Below are positions 8,493-16,399 of a DNA stretch of 45,532 nucleotides, in pieces. The stretch's first letter is position 1. Each line of letters starts with the position of its first letter. Made by a program: the position numbers and the translations under genes. The notes beneath the pieces are model-generated. The model saw only the letters and a list, made by a program, of their open reading frames with translations, was not told the DNA's origin and did no database searches. Source of the stretch: CAZSGN01 sp964606415 (GTDB taxonomy: Bacteria; Bacteroidota; Bacteroidia; Bacteroidales; JBBRXJ01); contig CAZSGN010000001.1 of assembly GCA_964606415.1 (NCBI GenBank), positions 1-45,532 on the forward strand, written 5' to 3'.

Positions 8493-8529
8493 TTCGGAGA
8501 TTGTATTAAGAAATATAAAAAATAAAAAT

Positions 8530-8946
8530 ATGAAGTCTTACAGGAAAGAACTTTGGTTTAATGCACCAAAACGTAGACAGATTATTCGCATTACAGAACA
8601 ACTCGAAGAATGTCTGCAAGAAAGCAACATCAAAGAAGGTTTACTGCTCTGTAATGCCATGCACATTACCGCCAGTGTATTTATTAATGATGATGAATCC
8701 GGTTTACACTCCGATTATGAACGGTGGTTGGAAAATCTTGCTCCGGAAAAACCTTACGATCAGTATGCACACAATGGCTTTGAAGATAATGCCGATGCAC
8801 ACCTGAAAAGAACCATCATGGGACGGGAAGTTGTGATTGCTGTTACAGATGGGAAAATGGATTTTGGCCCATGGGAACAAGTATTTTACTATGAACTAGA
8901 TGGCAAAAGAAGAAAACGGGTGCTTGTTAAAATCATTGGAGAATAA
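8530..8946 (+). CDS. yjbQ: YjbQ-family protein (UPF0047)
   Basis: The 138-residue protein covers the whole YjbQ/UPF0047 fold, whose members show weak thiamine-phosphate-synthase-like activity; the physiological role is unsettled. Conserved features seen are the CNAMHITASVFINDDESG block, the His-containing HNGFEDNADAHLKRTIMG block, and the closing GPWEQVFYYELDG with the basic tail KRRKRVLVKIIGE. It is monocistronic here, with a hairpin terminator right after the stop and a repeat (8465-8492) upstream. Confidence 0.88.
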   Translation: MKSYRKELWFNAPKRRQIIRITEQLEECLQESNIKEGLLLCNAMHITASVFINDDESGLHSDYERWLENLAPEKPYDQYAHNGFEDNADAHLKRTIMGREVVIAVTDGKMDFGPWEQVFYYELDGKRRKRVLVKIIGE

Positions 8947-9354
8947 AAAGAGGTTCCCAAAACAATGAGAACCTCTTGTCCAGAAAAAGTTGGATTAACC
9001 TACGATCCAATTTTCAGGCAACAGCACATTTAATAAGTTAAGGTAATCAGAACAAAATATGTTCTATTCCTATAATGCAATGTTTTAATCAATACGATAT
9101 AATTATAAGAGCTTAACATTTTGAATCGTATTTGTTTGTTTATACTTTACTACATTTAATACAATAATAAGTAACCGTTGTCTGATAAAAACAATTCCAA
9201 AATAACCAATAAAAACATAAGGAATATTTGGCAGCTATACATCATAACAATAAGCGGGACTAAATATTAGAAATTCTTCCTTCCCGAAAACAGCCGAAAA
9301 AAGCAGGAAATATTATTGATACACCAGGAATTAATTCAGCAAAAAAGCTTTTTG
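8947..9354. other. Intergenic region between convergent genes
   Basis: After the hairpin at 8948-8977 there are about 370 AT-rich bases without ORF, tRNA or clear repeat. The 3' end of the minus-strand surface-protein gene lies to the right. Confidence 0.5.
8948..8977 (+). terminator. Hairpin terminator after yjbQ-like gene
   Basis: AAGAGGTTC and GAACCTCTT form a perfect 9-base stem around a 12-base loop, one base after the stop codon. The T-tract is weak, so efficiency is uncertain. Confidence 0.6.
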
Positions 9355-10932
9355 TTAACGAAGAATGGTAATATTAATATGCTTTCCATCATCAAATATA
9401 GCCATATAACTACCCGTGGGCAATTTCTCTCCTCCCATGCCTGATCCATCCCAGTATAGTGGCCCCTCGAAAGGGCCGGCTACCTGTTGCCCATAGCGAT
9501 TATAAATTTTGACAGTGCCCTTCTTTTTAAAGAAATACTGATCTGCACCATCATCTGAATCGGGTGTAATAACAGGATGCTGACAACCATGATCTGGTTC
9601 TTTTATCTGGATAATGGTATCCAGCGGGAATTCACAACCCAGCTTATCAAGAATAGAAACAGCATATTTTCCTGCCGGAAGGCCTTTGTCATAGCCTGTA
9701 AATAAACGATCGCTTTCCGCTTCAATAAATTCAACAGAAAACGGAGGAATGCCCCCACTAATAGATGAAGTATCCAAAACAATTTGCCCATGCTCATTAC
9801 ATGTTACACCACGAACCGTTAATTCTATCTCAGACATATCCATAATACGGGGGTCAACTGATATGGTATCATAGAACTGACATCCTTGATTATCAATAAC
9901 ATCAACGAAAACTTCTCCCTTTTCCAAAACCTCCAGGCTATTATCATTTGCCATAGAATCATTATAAAAAAAATATTCATAAGGCCCTTCACCATGGATA
10001 ATAACAGAATGACAAGTATACTCCTTATCATAAGTAAAGGGTTCAATATCCGGGAAAGATAAGTGCAAAGTATCAAAATAATGACATCCAGCAATATCCC
10101 ATATTTCAACCCAATACATTCCTTCTTCTGTAAGAGTCCGGACCTGCCCGGCACCATTATCCCACCATCGGTAACTCTCAATGAAAGGCTGATCTACACT
10201 AACTGTTAACGTATCTGAAGGACATAATACCTGCTCATCTAACAAAAAAACATCATGTATTTTTTGCACATTAACATGGAATGAATCCTGTCTTAAGCAA
10301 AAATGATTATTATTAATAGAGATGGTATAATTTCCTGGCTTACTTTCGTAAAGATTCACCTTGCCAGTAAGAGAATCGATTTCCAGTCCGGGTTCTGCAA
10401 TAAACTCAAACGCACCTTCATAAAACTTTTCAAAATTAGCCAATGAATACTTCCCGTTATTTTCGCAAAATACAGAAGGATAATTAAAATTAACAGGGCT
10501 GGCTCTCAGCTCATTAATATATGTTTTATCGCCCGGGGCAAAATCAATACCTTCTGTGTCAAACTCATTAGCAAAAACATTTATCTCTGCCATCACGCAC
10601 TTCTCACTTTGATCATATACCAAAAAGATAACAGAATCCTGTTCCTGTAAACCACCATACACCCCCTCTGCTCCATAAGCATTAAGGCGAAGGGTGTCTT
10701 GCCCACGAAAGACAACTTTCCCAGCACATTGCAATTGAAAATTACTAAAATCAAAATAAAATACGCCTATCTTATCATTTTCCTGGATATATTCCACTCC
10801 GACCTGTACAGCCTCCGAGGGAATTAAGAGTGTATTGGTAATAGACGTAGAATCATAATCCCAGTTAATCTCTTGCCCATAAGAACCAAGAAACACAATA
10901 AAAAAAGATGATATGTAAAATAAAATTCTCAT
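9355..10932 (-). CDS. T9SS-type surface protein with SprB-like repeats and CHU_C-type C-terminus
   Basis: The 525-residue protein begins with a signal peptide (about 1-19, ending SYGQ). The middle holds three modules, near 230-290, 300-360 and 365-445, each ending in the pattern G-C-x(3,4)-D-T; the third (VRGVTCNEHGQIVLD...GGIPPFSV) resembles a SprB repeat. The C-terminus (about 453-525) resembles the gliding-motility/CHU_C sorting domain: IYNRYGQQV, YWDGSGMGGEKLPTGSYMA, final ITILR. The usual FTPNGDG start of that domain is altered to ITPDSDDG. It lies 46 bases after the PorP/SprF-like gene, a known pairing of cargo and partner barrel. I infer export by the type IX system and display on the cell surface. 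Ligand or function is unknown. Confidence 0.8.
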   Translation of the reverse strand: MRILFYISSFFIVFLGSYGQEINWDYDSTSITNTLLIPSEAVQVGVEYIQENDKIGVFYFDFSNFQLQCAGKVVFRGQDTLRLNAYGAEGVYGGLQEQDSVIFLVYDQSEKCVMAEINVFANEFDTEGIDFAPGDKTYINELRASPVNFNYPSVFCENNGKYSLANFEKFYEGAFEFIAEPGLEIDSLTGKVNLYESKPGNYTISINNNHFCLRQDSFHVNVQKIHDVFLLDEQVLCPSDTLTVSVDQPFIESYRWWDNGAGQVRTLTEEGMYWVEIWDIAGCHYFDTLHLSFPDIEPFTYDKEYTCHSVIIHGEGPYEYFFYNDSMANDNSLEVLEKGEVFVDVIDNQGCQFYDTISVDPRIMDMSEIELTVRGVTCNEHGQIVLDTSSISGGIPPFSVEFIEAESDRLFTGYDKGLPAGKYAVSILDKLGCEFPLDTIIQIKEPDHGCQHPVITPDSDDGADQYFFKKKGTVKIYNRYGQQVAGPFEGPLYWDGSGMGGEKLPTGSYMAIFDDGKHINITILR

Positions 10933-10978
10933 TGTATCATAAAATCTACATTCATTTAAAAAAAAAGTAACTATTTAA

Positions 10979-11866
10979 TCATCTTAAAGTATATCCTAAG
11001 GTAAATTCATAAGTGTTAATATTTAACTGCGAATTAGCCAGTGGAGTATGATAAGAAAAAGCCACCCGGCTCCTGCCGGACAAGAAATTAAAGTTCTCAA
11101 TTCCTGCAAAGAATAAAAATCCTGTTAAACGATGATAACCAGCCCCTGCCATAATTAATCCGTCAATACTGCTAATAATATCAAAATCAACATGCGCAGG
11201 TTGATCAATAAAATAACGATAAACCAATACAGGTTTAACCACAAACTCTTCAGAAACAAAAAACTTCCGGATTAAACTAAAGGTATAAAAACGTTTTAAT
11301 GCCATAGGTTCTAAAAAAGGGGTGAAGTCGGAATTCAAAAGTTGGTTGCCCGCAATACCTAAATGCCACAAGTCACTATAAAGCCAAATTCCCACATTTG
11401 CATCCATGCCGAAAACAGACCGATCTCCCGTTGTATAAGTCCCTTTCGCATGGAAATTAAAACCACCTGCTTCAATAGCACCTGCAAAAAACCACTCCGA
11501 AGAGACTTTTGTTCGCCACAAATACTTTCCATAAAACCGCGATGTACCAATATATACCCCTTCCTGATCTCCATAAAACCGAAATCCCAAACGATTTGAA
11601 GCGATTGTTTTTTCTTTTGGCCGTAATGGTATATCCATATTGATATTCAAAAAATAAGTGGTGAAATCTTTCCAATCCCCCCCATGCCGTTGATTACCAA
11701 TATCAACCCCCATGCCGGCGCCAGGAGCAGAACCTGCAGGATTAAATAAATCATAACAATTTGCCTGCTGATGAAAGAATACAGGATACCTGCTCATCTG
11801 AACCCCTTGCCCCATCACAGGCGACATCAGAAGAAAAAAGCATAGCAAAATCCATATATTCCTCAT
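10979..11866 (-). CDS. PorP/SprF-like type IX secretion outer-membrane protein
   Basis: The 295-residue protein has a signal peptide (MRNIWILLCFFLLMSPVMGQG) followed by a beta-rich barrel sequence with many aromatic and Gly residues. The first mature segment (QMSRYPVFFHQQANCYDLFNPAGSAPGAGM) follows the pattern of PorP/SprF proteins, where QxSxYxxN...NPA precedes the first strands. It ends in a strand-like YEFTLGYTLR. PorP/SprF members serve as outer-membrane partners that secrete or anchor a neighbouring surface protein, and the CHU_C-type cargo lies directly downstream. It is transcribed divergently from the sigma factor, and TACTTTTAC lies 19-27 bases before its ATG. Confidence 0.78.
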   Translation of the reverse strand: MRNIWILLCFFLLMSPVMGQGVQMSRYPVFFHQQANCYDLFNPAGSAPGAGMGVDIGNQRHGGDWKDFTTYFLNINMDIPLRPKEKTIASNRLGFRFYGDQEGVYIGTSRFYGKYLWRTKVSSEWFFAGAIEAGGFNFHAKGTYTTGDRSVFGMDANVGIWLYSDLWHLGIAGNQLLNSDFTPFLEPMALKRFYTFSLIRKFFVSEEFVVKPVLVYRYFIDQPAHVDFDIISSIDGLIMAGAGYHRLTGFLFFAGIENFNFLSGRSRVAFSYHTPLANSQLNINTYEFTLGYTLR

Positions 11867-11884
11867 CCAAAAAACAATTTCGTA

Positions 11885-11893
11885 GTAAAAGTA
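11885..11893 (-). promoter_or_regulatory. Shared divergent promoter element (left copy)
   Basis: TACTTTTAC, read on the minus strand, lies close before the PorP/SprF-like start. The identical 9-mer lies on the plus strand at 11943-11951 before the sigma gene. It resembles the -7 consensus TAnnTTTG with a changed last base. Confidence 0.45.
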
Positions 11894-11942
11894 TTAACTT
11901 CTTCCAGAATTTAAAAATATTTAATATTTCTTAGATATTAGT

Positions 11943-11951
11943 TACTTTTAC
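11943..11951 (+). promoter_or_regulatory. Shared divergent promoter element (right copy)
   Basis: TACTTTTAC lies 24 bases before the sigma-factor ATG and mirrors 11885-11893. The symmetry suggests that the same RNA polymerase holoenzyme, perhaps with the sigma factor encoded here, reads both genes. Confidence 0.45.
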
Positions 11952-11975
11952 ACTTCTCTTTTGTATAAATAAAAA

Positions 11976-12569
11976 ATGAAACACCCTTTTAAAAAACAAC
12001 CTGCAGACAAGGAAATTCTGGAAAAGATCAGAAAAGGAGAGGATAATGAAGTATTGAATTATTTATATAAACAATCACTGCCAAAAATTAAACGATATAT
12101 TTTGGCTAACTCCGGACAGGAAGATGATGCATACGATGTTTTTCAGGAAGCGCTTATGGCCTTTTACCGCTATGTGAAGCAAAATAAATTCAAAGAACAA
12201 TATGATGTTGATGGTTTCCTATACTCAGTCAGCAGAAATCTTTGGATCAACAAAGCAAAAAAAGAAAAAAAAATGGTGCATCCTGAACATCCTAAAGAAG
12301 AAAATGACCCTGCTGATTCGGCAGAAGAAATGATGATTAGTGAAGAAAGAAGAAAAACGCTTCTGCAATTATTAGAAAAAACCGGGAGCAGATGCAAACA
12401 ATTGCTTCAATTATCATTTTTTTATGGTATGTCTCCTTCTGAAATATGTGAAAAAATGGGTTTTGCCAATGAAAATGCTGTTAAAACAAAAAAATACAAA
12501 TGCAAAGAAAAACTTGCGGAAATTATTCGAAGCAATGCCTCATACAGCCAATTATTAAAAAATGATTAA
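11976..12569 (+). CDS. ECF-type RNA polymerase sigma factor
   Basis: The 197-residue protein has sigma region 2 (YLYKQSLPKIKRYILANSGQEDDAYDVFQEALMAFYRYV, then FLYSVSRNLWINKAKKEKK) and a region 4 helix-turn-helix (LLQLSFFYGMSPSEICEKMGFANENAVKTKKYKCKEKL). Region 3 and region 1.1 are absent, as in ECF sigma factors. It overlaps the next gene by 8 bases, and that gene encodes a membrane protein with a small cytoplasmic N-terminal domain, the usual sigma/anti-sigma layout. The divergent partner operon encodes a T9SS cargo pair and is the natural candidate regulon. The specific target promoters are not known; both sides of the divergent region carry TACTTTTAC. Confidence 0.85.
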   Translation: MKHPFKKQPADKEILEKIRKGEDNEVLNYLYKQSLPKIKRYILANSGQEDDAYDVFQEALMAFYRYVKQNKFKEQYDVDGFLYSVSRNLWINKAKKEKKMVHPEHPKEENDPADSAEEMMISEERRKTLLQLLEKTGSRCKQLLQLSFFYGMSPSEICEKMGFANENAVKTKKYKCKEKLAEIIRSNASYSQLLKND

Positions 12570-13677
12570 TAAAGAACTGGACATATTCATTGAAAAATAT
12601 CTTTCAGGAGAACTCTCCCGCGAAGAGATAACCCATTTTGAACAGCTTCTTGAAAAAGATCCGGAATTCAAACAAGCGCTGGCAGAACAAAAACTGATCA
12701 AAGAAGCATCAATTGAACATGGCTTACAAGATATTAAAGAAAAACTGCAACAAATTCATCAAAAACATCAAAATAAAAAAAGTTCCCGGTTATTAAAAAA
12801 AATAATTGCCGTAAGTCTTATTGCCGGATTAGCAATTGGCAGTTATATCATATTTAACAGTCCACAAAAAAACAAAGAAAACACTTTTATCTACAAACAA
12901 ACCCAACCAGATACCCTCATCAACCAAAACAACCATACAGGTAAAGAAGAGCCAAATAAAACTAAAAATAATTCAGAGCCCCAAATTCAAGATGAAGATA
13001 TTAATAAAACACAAAAAAATGACCCGGTTAAAAATGAGCTTGACTCCCCCAAACCAAAGCAAAGAAATAAAGAGAGATTGCCTGTTCAATTAAACACCAA
13101 AGACCAGAAACAAATCAAAGAATTTAACAGCTCATTAAATACAAAAGATCTTGCTCTTAAATTGACTAACCCATGTAACAAGGCATTTAATATTGAATTA
13201 ATAACAAGCCCTTCGTGCTATGAAAATGCAAATGGCAAAATTATTTTAGTCAATAAAAATGAGACAGAAGTCCCCTACAAGATATTCAGGCAAGAAAAAA
13301 AATTCATTTTAGATGACAGTCTCATATATAATAATTTGAACCATGGAACCTATCACTTCAAAATCGAATCCATCAATAAATGTGACACAACAATCATAGT
13401 GCATGTTAATGGAAAAGACTGCCGTCCTTCTTTAAAATTCGCACCTGCCTATGGTGAAACAATAGATATTCCCTTAAAAAATGGTGCAAATGGTATTATT
13501 GTGATCAAAAGTAAAGGGGGAGAAATAATGGTGCAAGAATCGGTTAACAACGCTCCATTTTTTACATGGGATGGACGAGCAAGCTCGGGTGGTTATGTGC
13601 CTATGGGGGTTTATTTATATACCATCTCCTATGCAGACGGATCGAAGGAAAATGGTTTTATTACCGTTTTGCGCTAA
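12562..13677 (+). CDS. Putative anti-sigma factor with SprB-like and CHU_C-like extracytoplasmic domains
   Basis: The 371-residue protein has a helical cytoplasmic domain (1-78) rich in charged residues, starting with an anti-sigma-like IEKYLSGELSREEITHFEQLL. One transmembrane helix follows (about 81-98), then a polar Lys/Asn/Gln-rich linker (100-200). A SprB-repeat-like module lies at about 205-285 (SPSCYENANGKIILV...NLNHGTYHFKIESINKCDTT). The end (290-371) resembles a gliding-motility C-terminal domain: FFTWDGRASSGGYVPMGVYLYTIS and a closing FITVLR. The divergent cargo protein ends in the same way (YWDGSG...LPTGSYMA...ITILR). The 8-base overlap with the sigma gene supports an anti-sigma role. 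I infer that it senses T9SS state or cargo in the periplasm by mimicry. This architecture is unusual to my knowledge. Confidence 0.65.
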   Translation: MINKELDIFIEKYLSGELSREEITHFEQLLEKDPEFKQALAEQKLIKEASIEHGLQDIKEKLQQIHQKHQNKKSSRLLKKIIAVSLIAGLAIGSYIIFNSPQKNKENTFIYKQTQPDTLINQNNHTGKEEPNKTKNNSEPQIQDEDINKTQKNDPVKNELDSPKPKQRNKERLPVQLNTKDQKQIKEFNSSLNTKDLALKLTNPCNKAFNIELITSPSCYENANGKIILVNKNETEVPYKIFRQEKKFILDDSLIYNNLNHGTYHFKIESINKCDTTIIVHVNGKDCRPSLKFAPAYGETIDIPLKNGANGIIVIKSKGGEIMVQESVNNAPFFTWDGRASSGGYVPMGVYLYTISYADGSKENGFITVLR

Positions 13678-13678
13678 A

Positions 13679-14368
13679 TTATTCACGATTAGGCGTAGAC
13701 GTAAACTCATAAGTATCCATGTTAAAAGCAAAAAGTCGCCCCAACTCTTTCCTTTGATTATAAACACAACCCCCGTCAATACGAATAACCTTATTATTTC
13801 CCTCAACTTTTTGATTAATAATAAACGATGCTGATTGCGGTGTATGCCCAACCAGGATATTACGCCCCTTTGTCCATGAAGGATCCGGTTGAAAATCACG
13901 AGTCCACAACATGGCATGCTTATCCTTCAAAGGATTATTCCTGTTGAACTCCAAACCTGCATGTACCAGGATATAATCATCCAGAATCCGGTAAAAATCC
14001 ATATCACGAATATAATCCAGATATTCCTGGGGAAATCGAGCAAGAATCTCTGTTCGGGAATAACTACCTGAAAGACCAAAACTTTGTAATGTTTTATCCC
14101 CTCCATTGGCCAACCATAAATCAAGTGAAGCATTGCCTGCCATCACATCAAGAAAAATCCCTTCATGATTTCCAAGCAATAACACCTGGATTATGCCTTC
14201 GCTGTCCAGCTTAAACAAATAATCAAGCACCCCCTTAACATCAGGCCCCCTGTCAAGATAATCACCCAGAAAGAACAACTGATCACCGGCACCAATTTTC
14301 AATTCCTCTTCTACCAAAAACTTTAGCGTTTTCAGACAACCATGAATATCACTAATCGCATACCTCAT
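13679..14368 (-). CDS. Serine/threonine-type metallophosphatase (PPP family)
   Basis: The 229-residue protein has the metallophosphoesterase signatures in order: DIHG (7-10), GDYLDRGPD, LLGNHEG, and later histidines in LVHAGLEF and VGHTP. It is a small bacterial PPP-type phosphatase that could act on phosphoproteins or on dinucleotides such as Ap4A; the substrate cannot be told from sequence. I moved the start to 14368 (MRYAISDIHG), because family members begin right before DIHG and the upstream residues are unlike the family. Its stop lies one base from the stop of the anti-sigma gene (tail to tail). It is transcribed divergently from grpE across a palindrome. Confidence 0.85.
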   Translation of the reverse strand: MRYAISDIHGCLKTLKFLVEEELKIGAGDQLFFLGDYLDRGPDVKGVLDYLFKLDSEGIIQVLLLGNHEGIFLDVMAGNASLDLWLANGGDKTLQSFGLSGSYSRTEILARFPQEYLDYIRDMDFYRILDDYILVHAGLEFNRNNPLKDKHAMLWTRDFQPDPSWTKGRNILVGHTPQSASFIINQKVEGNNKVIRIDGGCVYNQRKELGRLFAFNMDTYEFTSTPNRE

Positions 14369-14400
14369 AAGCCACTCTGTCAATTTGACGCATTCACAAA

Positions 14401-14425
14401 TTTGGCAAGCAATTTGCATACCAAA
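14401..14425. promoter_or_regulatory. Palindromic operator candidate between phosphatase gene and grpE
   Basis: The dyad is TTTGG-N3-GCAA-T-TTGC-N3-CCAAA, with 10 of 12 base pairs matching. It is centred between the divergent starts (33 bases from the phosphatase ATG, 37 from the grpE ATG). It is not the CIRCE element. It could bind a dimeric repressor or activator. Confidence 0.45.
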
Positions 14426-14462
14426 ACACACAATTTTTCAAGTTAATTAAAATTTTGATACA

Positions 14463-15086
14463 ATGGGAAAACAAAAGAAAGCGGAGGACAAAGAAAAAAC
14501 AAACAAAGACCAGGCAGAAACTAAAAATAACACAGCATCAAAAAAAGATTTAACTGATCAGGAAACAGATGACCAGGCTAAAATGGATCAGGAAGAGAAA
14601 GGGAATCCAGAAGAACCCAACAACGAAGAAAATACAAGCGAAGATCAAATAAAAAAGCTGGAAAAAGAACTTGAAAAATCAAAAGATCAGTATCTTCGTC
14701 TGGCTGCTGAATTTGATAATTATAAGAGGCGTACCTTAAACGAGAAGATGGAATTAACCAAAACTGCCGCCAGGGATATTCTCTTAGACCTTCTGCCAAT
14801 TATAGATGACTTTGACCGTGCTATTCATGCAATGGAAAAAGCAACAGGAGAGCCCGATGAAGGCCTGGTACTGATTTACAATAAATGCCTGGCGCTTCTT
14901 GAAAAAAACGGCGTTAAAGAAATTGAAGCCCTGCACCAGGACTTTAACACAGATGAACACGAAGCCATGACAAAAATTCCGGCTTCACAAGAAGACCTCA
15001 AAGGAAAAGTCATTGATGTGCTTGAAAAAGGATACTATTTGAATGACAAAATATTACGTTACGCGAAAGTCGTTGTAGGTGAATAA
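14463..15086 (+). CDS. grpE: GrpE nucleotide-exchange factor
   Basis: GrpE releases ADP from DnaK in the Hsp70 cycle. The 207-residue protein has a long charged, Lys/Glu/Asn-rich N-terminal segment (about 1-60). A coiled-coil helix follows (IKKLEKELEKSKDQYLRLAAEFDNYKRRT), then the conserved ARDILLDLLPIIDDFDRA and the C-terminal beta domain ending in LNDKILRYAKVVVGE. It lies 23 bases before dnaJ, a common pairing; dnaK is not in the window. A palindrome in the upstream divergent region may control it. Confidence 0.95.
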   Translation: MGKQKKAEDKEKTNKDQAETKNNTASKKDLTDQETDDQAKMDQEEKGNPEEPNNEENTSEDQIKKLEKELEKSKDQYLRLAAEFDNYKRRTLNEKMELTKTAARDILLDLLPIIDDFDRAIHAMEKATGEPDEGLVLIYNKCLALLEKNGVKEIEALHQDFNTDEHEAMTKIPASQEDLKGKVIDVLEKGYYLNDKILRYAKVVVGE

Positions 15087-15109
15087 ATAAAAAACCGAAA
15101 CAAGTCAAT

Positions 15110-16261
15110 ATGTCTAAAAGAGATTATTACGAGATACTTGGTATTTCCCGCGAAGCAACAAAAGACGAGATAAAAAAAGCCTATCGCAAACAAGCCATCA
15201 AATACCATCCAGATAAAAATCCAGGCGATAAAGACGCTGAAGGGAAATTTAAAGAAGCCGCTGAAGCTTATGAAGTATTAAGCGATGATAACAAAAAAGC
15301 CCGGTACGATCGTTACGGCCACTCGGGCCTAGGTGGCCAAGGCGGTTTCGGAGGGGGTGGCGGTATGTCAATGGATGATATTTTTAGCCACTTCGGCGAT
15401 ATCTTTGGCGATAGTTTCGGTTTTGGTGGCTTTGGGGGCTTTGGTGGCGGAAGTTCCCGGAAAAGAACAAGGAAAGGATCCAATCTCAGGGTTAAAGTGA
15501 GATTAAACCTCAAAGAAATTGCAGAAGGGTGCCATAAAAAAATCAAAGTCAAAAAATATGTTTCCTGCGGGTCTTGTAATGGCACAGGTGCAGAAGATCA
15601 ATCTTCATTTACAGACTGCCATACCTGCCGGGGAACAGGTCAGGTAACTAAAGTAACAAACACCCTTCTGGGCCAAATGCAAACCTCATCTGTCTGCCCA
15701 AATTGTGGCGGAGAAGGGAAAATTATCCAAAAAAAATGCAAAACCTGTCACGGAGAAGGGATCGAGAAAAAAGACGAAGTGGTGCCTATTGATATCCCTG
15801 CAGGAGTAGCAGAAGGAATGCAATTAAGCGTTTCCGGAAAAGGAAATGCGGCAAGAAGAGGAGGTGTTCCCGGTGATTTAATACTGGTTGTTGAGGAAGA
15901 ACCACACAAAGAACTGATTCGTGATGGCAGTGATCTGGTATATAATTGCTTCCTCACATTCCCCCAGGCAACTTTAGGCGATCAAATTGAAGTACCTACC
16001 ATCGAAAGTAAAGTAAAAATTAAGATAGAACCTGGCACCCAATCAGGGAAAATTCTCAGACTTCGCGGCAAAGGCCTGCCAGACATCAATGGCTACGGGA
16101 AAGGTGACTTGTTGGTTCATATTAATGTCTGGGTGCCTAAAGAACTTAATAAAGAAGAAAAGAAAACCCTGGAAAATCTTAAAAATGCAGATAATTTCCA
16201 ACCAAACCCAACAGAACAAGAGAAAAACCTCTTCGAACGTATGAGGAATTATTTTAAATAA
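15110..16261 (+). CDS. dnaJ: Chaperone DnaJ (type I Hsp40)
   Basis: It stimulates the DnaK ATPase and delivers unfolded clients. The 383-residue protein has the J domain (1-70, HPD at 33-35), a Gly/Phe-rich linker (about 74-117), and four zinc-binding CxxCxGxG repeats (CGSCNGTG, CHTCRGTG, CPNCGGEG, CKTCHGEG) at about 150-215. The two C-terminal client-binding beta domains follow. All type I features are present and length is normal. It is cotranscribed with grpE. No GC-rich terminator follows, only an A/T-only hairpin. Confidence 0.96.
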   Translation: MSKRDYYEILGISREATKDEIKKAYRKQAIKYHPDKNPGDKDAEGKFKEAAEAYEVLSDDNKKARYDRYGHSGLGGQGGFGGGGGMSMDDIFSHFGDIFGDSFGFGGFGGFGGGSSRKRTRKGSNLRVKVRLNLKEIAEGCHKKIKVKKYVSCGSCNGTGAEDQSSFTDCHTCRGTGQVTKVTNTLLGQMQTSSVCPNCGGEGKIIQKKCKTCHGEGIEKKDEVVPIDIPAGVAEGMQLSVSGKGNAARRGGVPGDLILVVEEEPHKELIRDGSDLVYNCFLTFPQATLGDQIEVPTIESKVKIKIEPGTQSGKILRLRGKGLPDINGYGKGDLLVHINVWVPKELNKEEKKTLENLKNADNFQPNPTEQEKNLFERMRNYFK

Positions 16262-16359
16262 TTTTTTTTTGGAAAAAAATTCCTATATTTATAACTAAAA
16301 TCAAATCATAAAATAAATAAAAACCTTTATAATTTAATATAAAGTTATTCTGATTATAT

Positions 16360-16367
16360 TATTTTTG
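16360..16367 (+). promoter_or_regulatory. Putative -7 box for usp
   Basis: TATTTTTG fits TAnnTTTG, 33 bases before the start codon of the universal stress protein. A -33 match is not evident. Confidence 0.4.
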
Positions 16368-16399
16368 TAAAGGTTATTAACGATAAAAAAACACTTGCC

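Noticed and set aside
16259..16281. Terminator after dnaJ
   Set aside because: The stem is only A and T with no GC pairs; too weak to call, though T-rich.
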